From contig DAIDHN010000029.1 of assembly GCA_027459665.1 (NCBI GenBank), forward strand, positions 1 through 48,820: DNA of 48,820 nucleotides. Reading direction: 5' to 3'. Position 1 is the stretch's first letter, and each line of letters opens with the position of its first letter. Positions 16,704 through 25,344 of the stretch are shown here, in pieces. The notes beneath the pieces were generated by a model, which saw nothing but the letters and a program-made list of their open reading frames with translations, did no database searches and was not told where the DNA came from. Position numbers and translations under genes: made by a program. This stretch comes from Chthonomonadaceae bacterium. GTDB lineage: Bacteria; Armatimonadota; Chthonomonadetes; Chthonomonadales; Chthonomonadaceae.

Positions 16704-17909
16704 TCAGTTTTTGCGTGCTGTTTGTTCCTGCTGTGCAGCTGCCGTCTGATTCTGTGCCTGCACGATAGCTGCCCCGAAAGGCGCCGGAATCCTCGGCCCT
16801 CCCTCCCAAATGCGTGTAATGCGCCCATTTGCATTGATAAGGTAAGTAACCGGCACGCCCTGCAGGTTGCCAAAATCGTGCAGCAGGCTGCTGTCGGCGA
16901 TAATTTGAGGGTACGTAATGCCGCTGCTGCTGCAGAACCTGCTTACCGACTGCGCACTGCCATCTGCCGCAATGCCATACACCTGCACGCCCTGCTGCTT
17001 GAACTGCCGGTATGCAGCTTCTATCTGGGGCATTTCTGCAATGCATGGGCCGCAGTTCAGCCCCCAGAAATTGAGTAGTGCCACATGCCCCCTGAGTGTG
17101 GAATTGCTTACAGTGTTTCCCTGCAGAGTAGATGCAGTGAAGCGGGGACAGGGGTCTGTGCGGGTAATGGCTGGAGGCTGCATACTGCGAAAAGAAGCAT
17201 CTACCTTCCAGGCTGTTTTTTTGCCTGCCCACCATTTCAGCCATTGCTGTGTAACCGCATTGCGCTGGTACCTGGGCGCTATGCGTTTAACATGCCAGTT
17301 GTTGCCGGTAATGCTGCAGAGAGCCAGTGTTGCAAACTGAACGGTATTTGGATCTTTGCTGCCCAGAGCGCTGCACAGGCTGGGAACAACGTCATGGGCC
17401 AGCGCTGTGTGCTTTTTGTGCCTTTCTGCCCACTGGGTCAGCAGGCTTGCTGCTTCTTCTGCCTGCCAGGGGTCGGGGTCTGCAAGTTCGGCAGCAAGCA
17501 TGTGTATTCCGGCGTTGAAATCGAGCTGCGGCAGCGCTTCCAGCGCTCTCTGGCGCACATCGCTGTCTTCATCATGCAGCGCCTGCTCTACAATCTGAAC
17601 TGCCTGTGTAGGGGCGGCGTGCATAAAGGGCGTGTGTTCGTACAGTGAGGCGGTCTGATCGATGGCGGCGTAGCGCAGCCTTCGACTGCTGCTGTCGCTC
17701 ATGCGTTCAAGCAGTGCCAAACGGTTTGCAGAAGGGGTTTTTTGCAGCATTGTTCTCAAGGCAGTCAGGCTTTGCTGTCTGTTGTCATACAGGAGTCCAC
17801 CCGGGCTGTGCAGTGTTTCCATGCGGTATGCCAGCGCCAGCGTGATAGCAGCCGTGCCTGCCAGCAGCCAGAGTGGCTTCAAGACCGTCCCCGCAGATTT
17901 CGCCTGCAT
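16704..17909 (-). CDS. HEAT-repeat/TlpA-type thioredoxin membrane-anchored protein
   Basis: A 401-residue protein. The start at 17909 is favoured by AAAGGAG 9 bases upstream; the open frame extends to 17969. An N-terminal membrane helix (LWLLAGTAAITLALAY) is followed by HEAT-like helical repeats (~60-200: LLERMSDSSSRRLRYAAI, ALHDEDSDVRQRALEAL, ELADPDPWQAEEAASLL). From ~250 there is a TlpA/ResA-like thioredoxin domain with active site CGPC (286-289) and cis-Pro motif GVPVTYL (351-357). It is probably an envelope thiol reductant working in the periplasm, with the HEAT part binding a partner. The pairing of these domains is notable. Confidence 0.85.
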   Translation of the reverse strand: MQAKSAGTVLKPLWLLAGTAAITLALAYRMETLHSPGGLLYDNRQQSLTALRTMLQKTPSANRLALLERMSDSSSRRLRYAAIDQTASLYEHTPFMHAAPTQAVQIVEQALHDEDSDVRQRALEALPQLDFNAGIHMLAAELADPDPWQAEEAASLLTQWAERHKKHTALAHDVVPSLCSALGSKDPNTVQFATLALCSITGNNWHVKRIAPRYQRNAVTQQWLKWWAGKKTAWKVDASFRSMQPPAITRTDPCPRFTASTLQGNTVSNSTLRGHVALLNFWGLNCGPCIAEMPQIEAAYRQFKQQGVQVYGIAADGSAQSVSRFCSSSGITYPQIIADSSLLHDFGNLQGVPVTYLINANGRITRIWEGGPRIPAPFGAAIVQAQNQTAAAQQEQTARKN

Positions 17910-18084
17910 GTGCCTGTGCTCCTTTTGATGTAAAAACAATTTTGCCTCTCTTATTACTTTACCATACAACAGTACTGCTCATTTTTTGTACATAAAAAAG
18001 TTATGCAGTCAGGCAGGAAGCCTGCGTAGAAAAAAGAAAATAATGTGGTGTGCTCTGCCCAATCTGCGAAACGAGGTGAACAGT

Positions 18085-18819
18085 ATGACCCCGGAAGAAA
18101 AGTTTTTATTTGACCTGAACGGCTATCTGATTGTAAAAAATGTGCTTGACAGGAAACTGCTAAGTCATTTACAGGAGACTGCGCTGGAGAAGTGGAAGCA
18201 GCACGGAGGCGGGAACAAGTGGACAGGCGGTCCGGTGACGCTCTGGAATGATGCATACCGGAATTTGATGGATCATTCAACGCTGCTGCCCTATCTGATC
18301 ACTTTGATAGATGCAAAGTTTCGCATAGACCATGACTACTGCATTTTTATGTCGGAGGGAGCGCCGGGAATGGACCTGCACGGCGGCGAAGGGCATGAAG
18401 GAGACCACTGGTACCGTTATAAAGATGGCGAAATGAAGAATGGCCTGACTGTTGCAGTGTACTGTCTATCTGACGCGAAGGAAGGCGACGGGGGTTTTGT
18501 CTGCATTCCAGGCTCACACAAGAGCAATTTTCCAGAGAACATTCCTGCCAATGTGATGAAGCAGAAAGAGAGCGCAGATTACGTAATTCAGCCTGCAGTG
18601 GCGGCTGGCGATGTTATTTTGTTTACCGAGGCGCTGGTGCATGGCACTCGCAAGTGGACTGCAGCGCATCAGCGCATGGCTCTGTTTTACAAATACAGCC
18701 CTGGTTATTCTGCCTGGGCGCAGGAAGGTTACTGTGCTGCAGACTATCCCGGCGCTACCGCCAGGCAGCAGCGCCTGATGTCGCGGCCTTCGGTAGGCGG
18801 CAGACCAGACGTGCTGTAG
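18085..18819 (+). CDS. Phytanoyl-CoA dioxygenase (PhyH) family protein
   Basis: A 244-residue non-haem Fe(II)/2-oxoglutarate oxygenase-like protein, starting at the ATG at 18085 after GAGGTG (18073-18078). The jelly-roll core shows DLHGG (His99), GFVCIPGSHKSNFP, and LVHGTRKW (His186) followed by a likely 2-oxoglutarate-binding Arg (HQRMALFYKYSPG). This is a common subgroup in Planctomycetota and Armatimonadota, where substrates are unknown. Divergent from the HEAT-TlpA gene and convergent with the envelope operon, only 23 bp away. Confidence 0.85.
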   Translation: MTPEEKFLFDLNGYLIVKNVLDRKLLSHLQETALEKWKQHGGGNKWTGGPVTLWNDAYRNLMDHSTLLPYLITLIDAKFRIDHDYCIFMSEGAPGMDLHGGEGHEGDHWYRYKDGEMKNGLTVAVYCLSDAKEGDGGFVCIPGSHKSNFPENIPANVMKQKESADYVIQPAVAAGDVILFTEALVHGTRKWTAAHQRMALFYKYSPGYSAWAQEGYCAADYPGATARQQRLMSRPSVGGRPDVL

Positions 18820-18842
18820 GCGGCAGCGCCGGGATAGATTGG

Positions 18843-19793
18843 TCAGCTTCCCGGATTGAGTACCAGAATGACCTGGTATCTATTGAGAAAACCGTACCGC
18901 TGGTTGAGGCTGAGCAGGCGGTCGGCGTCACTGCGGCTGATTTCCACATCGTTCTGGCCAGGCAGCATGCCTCCATTCACTGCTCGCAGCACCAGCGGAT
19001 GGCTGCCGGCCCGGCGCAGGCTGCGTGCGCTCTGCATTGAGTTTGCGTATACGGCAATGCCATGGTCTATCACATAGTTCGGGTTTGCCTTCACGGTTCC
19101 CCACACTTCGCTGCCATTAGAGAGGAGTATTTTGGGGCTCATGCTTCGCTCTACCCTGAACCCTCTTGCATCGATGATAACCGAAGTGTACGGCGTGTCG
19201 GTTTGCTGGTTGTCGCTGGCGCTTTGCAGTGCCTGCACCGGTGAAGGCTGTGAAACGGAGTCTGCTGGAATGCTGCTGTTGTTCAGGCCGTTTTCTGGAA
19301 CTGGTTTGAGCAGCGGTGGCAGAAAGACTCCGGCTACGCTTCTGCCGCTGCCATACATGGGCAGCGCCACCGTGACCTGCACAGCCTGGTCGCGCCCGAT
19401 TCGTACTGTGCGTTCACTCACCACCTGCGCGCCTTTTATCAGCCCCTGCACATGGGCGCGTATCACGCTGCTTTGGGCCATGTAGTCTGCCCCTGTAATG
19501 CGCGCGTTGATGTGAATGCCCTTGATTACCATGAGCAGGTTTTTGAGGGCATCCAGCTCAGCATAGTCGCGCGCTTTCAGGTAGGCTACAGCATCGTTGT
19601 GTGCATTGCGCGGAATAGCGCCCATGCCTTCCGCCTTGAGTACCGACCTGGTCCAGTTGATATGACCGTAGCTGCCCACGTTTTGGATATCATCCTGCGG
19701 GCGATTTCCGGCCATTGCAGCCGAAAGAGTGAAAGTGCAGAGGGCCAGCAAAACAATTGCACCCGAAGCAGGCCGTTTATATATGTGATGCAT
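18843..19793 (-). CDS. Exported LPP20-like envelope protein (third gene of envelope operon)
   Basis: A 316-residue protein. The start at 19793 follows GGAGG with good spacing. A signal peptide (GAIVLLALCTFTLSAAMA) leads to an LPP20/FlgP-like domain (YAELDALKNLLMVIKGIHI...VRAHVQGLIKGAQVVSER...VQVTVALPMYG). The last ~115 residues (IIDARGFRVERSMS...GSHPLVLRAVN...LNRYQVILVLNPG) are homologous to the C-terminus of the CsgG-like protein two genes upstream. The gene start overlaps the previous gene by 17 bp. Role unknown, probably part of an envelope or surface assembly. Confidence 0.75.
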   Translation of the reverse strand: MHHIYKRPASGAIVLLALCTFTLSAAMAGNRPQDDIQNVGSYGHINWTRSVLKAEGMGAIPRNAHNDAVAYLKARDYAELDALKNLLMVIKGIHINARITGADYMAQSSVIRAHVQGLIKGAQVVSERTVRIGRDQAVQVTVALPMYGSGRSVAGVFLPPLLKPVPENGLNNSSIPADSVSQPSPVQALQSASDNQQTDTPYTSVIIDARGFRVERSMSPKILLSNGSEVWGTVKANPNYVIDHGIAVYANSMQSARSLRRAGSHPLVLRAVNGGMLPGQNDVEISRSDADRLLSLNQRYGFLNRYQVILVLNPGS

Positions 19794-20967
19794 GATGAGT
19801 ATTCCTCCGGTTTGAGAAGAGAGAGTGGAGCGGATGTGCCGCTGCGCTGTGCGCTGCACGGCAGATAAGAATCGGGCCGCGGGGGGGCTTGAACATGAGT
19901 TGATAGCCATCGGGCAGCCTCAGTTCTTTCAGTTTGCGCTGCAGTCTGCGCAGCGCCATGCGTGTGCGAAATCGAATGGTTAGCTCGCCTTGTTTTGCTT
20001 CTATATCTTGTATGCCTGCAAAGCCTGTCCAACCGGAAAGTGCAGCATAGAGCGGGTGGTGCAGTCTTTCAGGCAGCCCCGCCACTATCAAGTCTGCTGT
20101 ATAGCCTTCGTATCTTTCCTGCGCCCATCGTGCAAGCAGCGCCGGGGTGATGTTTGCCTGCTGTTCCATTTGCGCCGCTGCTTCTTCTGCTGCACGCATG
20201 CCGGCATCCCGGTTGCCCAGGTAGCTGAACTGAGTGGCCTGGGCGCTGCCTGCCAGTATGGTTTGGCCGGATGCTTCCAGGTTGATCTGCCATTTCAGCC
20301 ATGCCTTGCAGGCAGCCACTTCTCTGCCTATGCCGTAGGGCGAATCTGCGCCGTTGCCCATGTGTACCACAGGCTGACGCCGCAGCACTGCCGACAGGCC
20401 GATTTCTGCCATGCCTGGCGTTGTCATTACCCGGTAGCCCTGCTGCTGAAGCCAGGCGGAAAGCGCGGCCTGCACGCTTCGGCTGGCTTCAGCGTTTTGC
20501 GGGTGTACAACCACGCGTATGCGCGGGTATTGCAGGTCGTGCAGCAGGTCTTTCATATCGCTGAGGCTTTTAGCCAGAGAGAGAAGTGATACCTGAGCCA
20601 CTATTTTCAGTCTGAGTATTTTGCCGTGCAGCGGCGGCGGCAGGCTCTGTATCTGTTCTGAACCGGGCACCTCATGCCAGGTTTGTATGAAGCCCTGCAC
20701 CAGCCCCTGCAGGTGGGTGTGTACGGTGCGGTAGCCCTGTGCAATGGTATCTGAGCGAAGAAACACGCCGGTTGCCTGCTCTACCGCATTGGTTTTTGCA
20801 TTCCAGAGTGCGCTGCTTTCAGCGGCTTCTGCACTGCTGCCCAAAGCTGCCTGCCCTACAGCGGTTACTGTTACTGCGGCTGGGGCATTTTGTGCATATG
20901 CCGGCATGCTGCAGAGCAGTGCAGCGCAGAGCAGCATGTTCAATGCCCTGGGTCGATGAGTATGCAT
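19777..20967 (-). CDS. Exported LPP20-like protein (second gene of envelope operon)
   Basis: A 396-residue protein with signal peptide (ALNMLLCAALLCSMPAYA). Residues ~30-130 (VTVTAVGQAALGSSAEAAESSALWNAKTNAVEQATGV...VHTHLQGLVQGFIQTWHEV) follow the LPP20/FlgP-like pattern also seen in the next gene. A second region (LQYPRIRVVVHPQNAEASRSVQAALSAWLQQQGYRV...) resembles a TolB/CsgG-like alpha/beta domain. It overlaps the upstream gene by 28 bp and the downstream gene by 17 bp, so the three are very likely co-translated. Function inferred only as envelope structure or trafficking. Confidence 0.7.
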   Translation of the reverse strand: MHTHRPRALNMLLCAALLCSMPAYAQNAPAAVTVTAVGQAALGSSAEAAESSALWNAKTNAVEQATGVFLRSDTIAQGYRTVHTHLQGLVQGFIQTWHEVPGSEQIQSLPPPLHGKILRLKIVAQVSLLSLAKSLSDMKDLLHDLQYPRIRVVVHPQNAEASRSVQAALSAWLQQQGYRVMTTPGMAEIGLSAVLRRQPVVHMGNGADSPYGIGREVAACKAWLKWQINLEASGQTILAGSAQATQFSYLGNRDAGMRAAEEAAAQMEQQANITPALLARWAQERYEGYTADLIVAGLPERLHHPLYAALSGWTGFAGIQDIEAKQGELTIRFRTRMALRRLQRKLKELRLPDGYQLMFKPPRGPILICRAAHSAAAHPLHSLFSNRRNTHHASHI

Positions 20968-22334
20968 ACCCGGTAATTCCAGAGAAAATGGTTTTGCCTG
21001 TTGGCCCTCAGTATTCGCCGGGCGGTTCTGCTGCTTACCACCACGTTGCCATTCTGGCAGCTGATTGCATTCACCCGCAGGGGGTGTGAGCCAACATGCA
21101 CTGCGCTTGCAGTATCGTGTACATAAAAGGCTGTTCCGTTTTGCTCTACATAAGAGGGCGACGGCATGTGATTGGGGCGCGGGTAAATCTCGTTGCCGTT
21201 TTCGTCATAAATGGTAAAGCTCATGCTGCGGTTAAGCCCAAGTCCGCGGGTATCTATCAGCAGGCCGGTGGGTGCATTGGGTGCGATTGCGGGCGGAATA
21301 GCCACGTTTGCAAGCACTGCCTGTGTACGCTGCGCTTCGAGATGCTGCAGGCGCGCTACCAGTGTTTCGACGTAGGTCCAGGTAGCAACCTGATTGGGGT
21401 AGAGCATTTGTGATGCATGCCAGATGTTTTGCTTTACTGCCACAATAACGTAGGGCAGCGCCCAGAAGGGCACTCGCGCTGCATCGGGCAGATGAAGGCT
21501 GCCGCTGTCGGTAAAGAAGCGATGAGGAAACAGTGTGCGCATAACAGCTACCAGCACGCGTATTCGCGTTACTGCTGAATAGGGATGCGTAACGGTAAAG
21601 AAGCTTTTTGCACCTCCCAGCCTATTGGTAAGGCTTCCCATTGCTTCTTCATCTACTATGCCGTTGGGCGGGCCGAATGGGAATGGGGTCTGGCTGTCTG
21701 AGGCAAGTATGGGCGGAATGCTGCGTGTTGGCTGGTCTGTATCTGATGTGCTGTATTCGGCCGGCGGGTAGGTGGCCTGCTGCGCCGCTCGATGTATTGT
21801 TCCCTGCCCCTGTCCTTTCAGCACCAGATGTCGGCCGGTGATTTCAAGGTGAAATCGCTCTGCCAGTTTGTTTACCAGATCGAGGATGTTGTAAGATGGG
21901 CCGCTTACATTGGCGGCGCCCTGCGGTTCGAGGCGGCCTGTGTGTACATCGAGCAGCCTTGCATTGATGATCATAATGCCGTCGTGGCTCATGTAGCTAC
22001 CCACCACCAGCCGGTCTGCGCCAATGAGCCGCCCCAATTTTTGCACCTGCTGTGGTGCGGTGAGGCCGGTGGCCTGCAGCCGCAGCTCGGTGAGTGCGCG
22101 CCCAATTTCACTTCTCTCTACCATGCGCAGGTAAGGCGACTGTGCCAGGTCGGTGAGCAGGGTGTCGGAGATAAAACGACTCATGGTATGGCTGCTGCCG
22201 TCGAAATCGGCAACGGCAATGGCTACCCCCTCGATGGATGCTGGAGCATTGTGTTTTTGTGCAAGCACGGCATCGGGCAGCAAGAGCAGAGCGCCGAGCA
22301 GGGCGCAGCAAAGAGTGCGGCGAAAATTGAGCAT
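20940..22334 (-). CDS. CsgG/TolB-like exported protein with SLH-like segment (first gene of envelope operon)
   Basis: A 464-residue protein starting at 22334, with GAGGAG 9 bases upstream. Order: signal peptide (1-~25, ALLLLPDAVLA); a CsgG/FlgO/TolB-like alpha/beta domain (~36-140: IAVADFDGSSHTMSRFISDTL...MVERSEIGRAL...GADRLVVGSYMSHDG...NARLLDVHTG); a linker; an S-layer-homology-like segment (~255-330: VTRIRVLVAVMRTLFP...FTDSGSLHLPDAARVPFWALPYVIVAVKQNIW and the start of a second repeat); and a C-terminal domain (~358-464) shared with the third operon gene. It probably attaches to the cell wall or S-layer region. Confidence 0.75.
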   Translation of the reverse strand: MLNFRRTLCCALLGALLLLPDAVLAQKHNAPASIEGVAIAVADFDGSSHTMSRFISDTLLTDLAQSPYLRMVERSEIGRALTELRLQATGLTAPQQVQKLGRLIGADRLVVGSYMSHDGIMIINARLLDVHTGRLEPQGAANVSGPSYNILDLVNKLAERFHLEITGRHLVLKGQGQGTIHRAAQQATYPPAEYSTSDTDQPTRSIPPILASDSQTPFPFGPPNGIVDEEAMGSLTNRLGGAKSFFTVTHPYSAVTRIRVLVAVMRTLFPHRFFTDSGSLHLPDAARVPFWALPYVIVAVKQNIWHASQMLYPNQVATWTYVETLVARLQHLEAQRTQAVLANVAIPPAIAPNAPTGLLIDTRGLGLNRSMSFTIYDENGNEIYPRPNHMPSPSYVEQNGTAFYVHDTASAVHVGSHPLRVNAISCQNGNVVVSSRTARRILRANRQNHFLWNYRVCILIDPGH

Positions 22335-22644
22335 AGGTATTTGCTCCTCGTTCTTATCGGAAGGCAAGGCGGGATGCAGCGGATGACAGCGATCGCGCTT
22401 ATAGTATTACTGTTGTTGAGACGATTCATTTTAACTCGCAGTGACACATGTTTTCGTGAATTTTTTTGAGAGCCGCAACATTTTTAATCCCTGGTATGTC
22501 TAACAGTATTCTATTTTGGTATTTTTTCTTCATATCGTCATGATGCTGGTTACTTTGATCTGCTTTTTTTGCACCAGCATCCCCCCTGCAAAACTGGAAG
22601 CAAACTCCTGATCTGGCAACGGTTTTTGCTGCGGGTGTGCTGGA
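22335..22644. other. 310-bp intergenic region upstream of the envelope operon
   Basis: It holds the 8-bp palindrome GCGATCGC (22389-22396) and AT-rich stretches around 22430-22560. On the minus strand TAATACTATAAG (about 22398-22409) could serve as a -10 for the envelope operon, but no convincing -35 was found. Nothing else was recognised. Confidence 0.4.
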
Positions 22645-23273
22645 ATGAAAGACCTTCTGGTTCTGGCAGCCGATGCAGATATGGAGGCTTTTTTAAGAGA
22701 ATTGTGTCGCAGGCACAAGGCGCTTGGTATAAGACCTGTGACAACAGACATTAAGAGGCACCCCATGCACGATCCTGGAATGGTAAAGGATGGTGCAGAG
22801 CTAGCGAGAATGCAAAAGGGGGAGTACATGCGTGTTCTTTTGATGTGGGATCATCGAGGTTCTGGGCAAGAACAAAATATGCCCAGCGCCGTAGCTGATG
22901 AAATGCAAGGCAGACTGGATATGTGCAGCTGGCGGGAAAACAGCCGTGTGGTAATTATTGACCCGGAATTGGAGTTGTGGCTTTGGCATTGTACGCCAGC
23001 CATTGCAAGGCATTGGGGCAAGAGTGTGGGGGAATTGGAAGACTGGGTAAAGATTATGCGTTGAGCTTGAAACGGAATGTAGAGAGCATAAGAAGGGAAA
23101 AACCGAAAGAACTGTTTGAATACATTGCCCGGTACATGCTGAGAACCTCCCTTTCTCCTGCAGACTTTGCCGCCATTGGCAAACTCGCAGGTGACGCAGG
23201 GCTTTTACGATGCACTTCCTTCTCAGTTTTGGCAGATGTGCTGCGGCAGTGGTTTCCTGTGCAGCCCTGCTGA
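22645..23273 (+). pseudogene. Frameshifted gene resembling a defence-associated ~200-residue family
   Basis: Two overlapping frames together make one protein. The first (22645-23064, MKDLLVLAADADMEAFL...VVIIDPELELWLW...VGELEDWVKIMR) ends prematurely. The matching C-terminal part lies in another frame, from about 23050 to the stop at 23273 (REKPKELFEYIARYML...LRCTSFSVLADVLRQWF). From memory, this order (VADxxME, GIRP...DI..HP..DPG, MxDHxGSG, DPELExWxW, KPKEALE, LRxC...F..L...LxxWF) belongs to a family annotated in methylation-associated defence contexts (MAD4-like); that name is a weak recollection. No slippery heptamer is visible, so it is probably a broken gene or a sequencing error. It abuts the recO stop convergently. 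Confidence 0.6.
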
Positions 23274-24041
23274 CTACGCTTCTGTGCCCCGAATGCTTTC
23301 CAGAAAATCGGCGCTGCCCATGCTTCGGCCAAGATGGTACCGCACAAATTCACGCAGGGCGCGGTTCACCGCATTACGCACGCCCTGCGGGGGAGCAATG
23401 CTGCAGAGGGTGGAAGCGCCTGCCGTTTCAATGGTTTGCAGCAGGGCAATGCACTGTGCAGTCAGCACCAGAGCGCCGGGTTCCTGAGGGGCATGAGTAT
23501 GGCAGAGCGTACCGCCCAATGCAGGGCTGAAGCCGCTGGCGTCTTCAGTCGAAAGGCTGGCGCCGCATATTGCACACTGATGCAGCACAGGGGCGTAGCC
23601 GGTAATTTCAAGCAGGCGCAGCTCGGCTCCGTGCAGTGGTGCGTCCGGCCAAACCGCTTCCCGTTCCAGCAGGTTGAGCGCTGCCGCCGCCAGGTCGAAC
23701 ACCGCTTCAGTTTCTGTAGCATCCCGGTCGTGCAGCAGGCTGGCCAGCAGCTCACACCAGTAGCTGGCGCGCGCAATGCGGCCAATATCTGTGCGCAGAA
23801 CAGGATAGGAGCGTACTATTTCGCACTGGCTGATGATGTCGGTAGAGCGTCCTGTTGCCAGCAGCAGGCGCACCCTGGTGAACGGTTCGGTTGCACCGCT
23901 CAGGCGTGAGCCTGCTTTGCTCGCCCCTTTGGCGCTGGCGCTCAGTTTGCCGTGCTGCCGGGTGAGCAGGGTGAGAATGCGGTCGTTTTCCCCTGCATTC
24001 CTTCTTTGCAATACCAGCGCTTCAGTTGTGTAGGAAGGCAT
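23274..24041 (-). CDS. recO: DNA repair protein RecO
   Basis: A 255-residue RecFOR-pathway protein that loads RecA onto SSB-coated gaps and anneals strands. The N-terminal OB fold is clear (TTEALVLQRRNAGENDRILTLLTRQHGKLSASAKGASKAGSRLSGATEPFTRVRLLL). The Cys-rich region is partly degenerate: CAICGASL is present, but the second pair reads CHTH. The ATG at 24041 follows GAGGTAA and lies 4 bp after the stop of the upstream exported-protein gene, so the two are probably coupled. Confidence 0.93.
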   Translation of the reverse strand: MPSYTTEALVLQRRNAGENDRILTLLTRQHGKLSASAKGASKAGSRLSGATEPFTRVRLLLATGRSTDIISQCEIVRSYPVLRTDIGRIARASYWCELLASLLHDRDATETEAVFDLAAAALNLLEREAVWPDAPLHGAELRLLEITGYAPVLHQCAICGASLSTEDASGFSPALGGTLCHTHAPQEPGALVLTAQCIALLQTIETAGASTLCSIAPPQGVRNAVNRALREFVRYHLGRSMGSADFLESIRGTEA

Positions 24042-24045
24042 GGCG

Positions 24046-25278
24046 TTACCTCAAAAAAGAATCTCTGTACTGCTGAAAGCGGTGGCTCAAGTCTCCCAGG
24101 GCAAATCGCTCTGCGTCTCTCACCACCTGCTTCTGCGCCTGCATGGTATCCGACTGCTCACTCATAACCGCACTGCCCTGCCCGCTCCAGAGCACTGTTC
24201 CCGATGGGATTGCAATCAGCGCTCCTGCTGCATGTGCATGGCAGGCAGAGCGTGCGCTGCCGTGTCTGGCGGGGCCGGTGTTTACCTCTACATCGGTGAT
24301 GCGGGCCTGCAGCAGCAGCTGTGTGTGCAGAGCGCTGCCCAGCTGAACTATGCGTGCAATGCGCGGCGTGCCGCCCTGCCAGAGGCTTCGGGCAGTAAGG
24401 TGCATGCGTATAAGCATGGCACGCACCGCATCTGGGCCAATAAACCGCGGCTTTATTACCGGCAAAAGGTTGGGCAGAAAGCCATAGGTGGTTTCTGATG
24501 GCAGGTTTTTGAGCTGCTGCGGTAAGGCGCGCGCGCCCTGCATGGAAAAGAGCAGTACATCGGCGCTGGATGGAAGGGGTGCAGGCGGAAGCGCCAGGGT
24601 GACTTGCGAAGAAGCCAGCGGGTCGGTGTGATCGGTGAGCAGAGCGCCCATCAGCATATGTGCAGCCTGCAGGCAGGCAATGCGCAGCACATCGGCCTGT
24701 CGCTTCATGTAACTGGAATGCAGCAGCAGGTGCCCTGTAGCGCCCGTGCCCGCCAAATTGAGCAGCGCCGGAGGACGTCCGGGTGCGGTTATCTGCGCCT
24801 GCAGCCAGATGAGTGCAATGCGACGCGTATGCTGCACTATTTTCACCTGCGGGAGGCCAATTTGTATACGCATGCAGTTTGCCGGCGGGATTGTGCCGGG
24901 GGGCAGCAGCTTAATTCTGAATTTGCTGGTGAGCAGAAACGGCAGTATGCGGCAGAAAAGCGCTGCGGCAAGCGGAACACGGTTGATGGGTGTTAGTAAG
25001 TCAGGGTGTGCCGTGGTGGTGTGTGAAGAAGCCGAAAAAAACGAAAACAGATCGTCAGAATCTTGCAGCCGCCTGTTTTTTTGCGCCCCGGGCAGAAAAC
25101 GCTCCTGCCATTTCAGCTCTGGCAGCAGGGAAGCCGGAACTGGGGGCATGCTGCAATAAAGTTCTACTGTTGCAGCAGGGGGCATGAGAGCATGCTGCCC
25201 TGCAGGCACAGTTTTGGTAAAGCAGAGCAGAGTGCATATTACAGAAAATTGCTGCAAAATACTGGTTTTTGGTCTCAT
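24046..25278 (-). CDS. Exported protein with C-terminal TolB/CsgG-like features
   Basis: A ~410-residue protein; start uncertain. The ATG at 25278 gives a plausible signal peptide (SILQQFSVICTLLCFTKTVPA), while a TTG at 25308 is also in frame. Two internal regions resemble envelope adaptor proteins: ~190-230 (ADVLRIACLQAAHMLMGALLTDHTDPLASSQVTLALPP) and the last ~120 residues (RIARIVQLGSALHTQLLLQARITDVEV...GTVLWSGQGSAVMSEQSDTMQAQKQVVRDAERFALGDL), which match the TolB/CsgG-type pattern of status, variability and terminal helix. It resembles the envelope operon products nearby, but no specific family can be named. recO follows after 4 bp. Confidence 0.6.
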   Translation of the reverse strand: MRPKTSILQQFSVICTLLCFTKTVPAGQHALMPPAATVELYCSMPPVPASLLPELKWQERFLPGAQKNRRLQDSDDLFSFFSASSHTTTAHPDLLTPINRVPLAAALFCRILPFLLTSKFRIKLLPPGTIPPANCMRIQIGLPQVKIVQHTRRIALIWLQAQITAPGRPPALLNLAGTGATGHLLLHSSYMKRQADVLRIACLQAAHMLMGALLTDHTDPLASSQVTLALPPAPLPSSADVLLFSMQGARALPQQLKNLPSETTYGFLPNLLPVIKPRFIGPDAVRAMLIRMHLTARSLWQGGTPRIARIVQLGSALHTQLLLQARITDVEVNTGPARHGSARSACHAHAAGALIAIPSGTVLWSGQGSAVMSEQSDTMQAQKQVVRDAERFALGDLSHRFQQYRDSFLR

Positions 25279-25328
25279 GAAGCGTGAATCGGTTTCTGGA
25301 ACTATCAATATCCTTCGCTTCCGCTTTA

Positions 25329-25344
25329 CAAACCTGCAGGTTTG
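25329..25344. promoter_or_regulatory. 16-bp perfect palindrome in a divergent promoter region
   Basis: CAAACCTGCAGGTTTG reads the same on both strands. It lies between the divergent exported-protein gene (25278) and the small HTH gene (25422). A second inverted repeat, ATAGT-TTAC-ACTAT, follows at 25358-25371. Both look like binding sites for a dimeric repressor. Confidence 0.55.

Noticed and set aside
22389-22396. GCGATCGC as a special site
   Set aside because: A single 8-bp palindrome is expected by chance in this amount of GC-rich DNA.
23030-23065. Programmed frameshift in the defence-like gene
   Set aside because: No slippery heptamer or downstream structure is visible, so a mutation or sequencing error is more likely.
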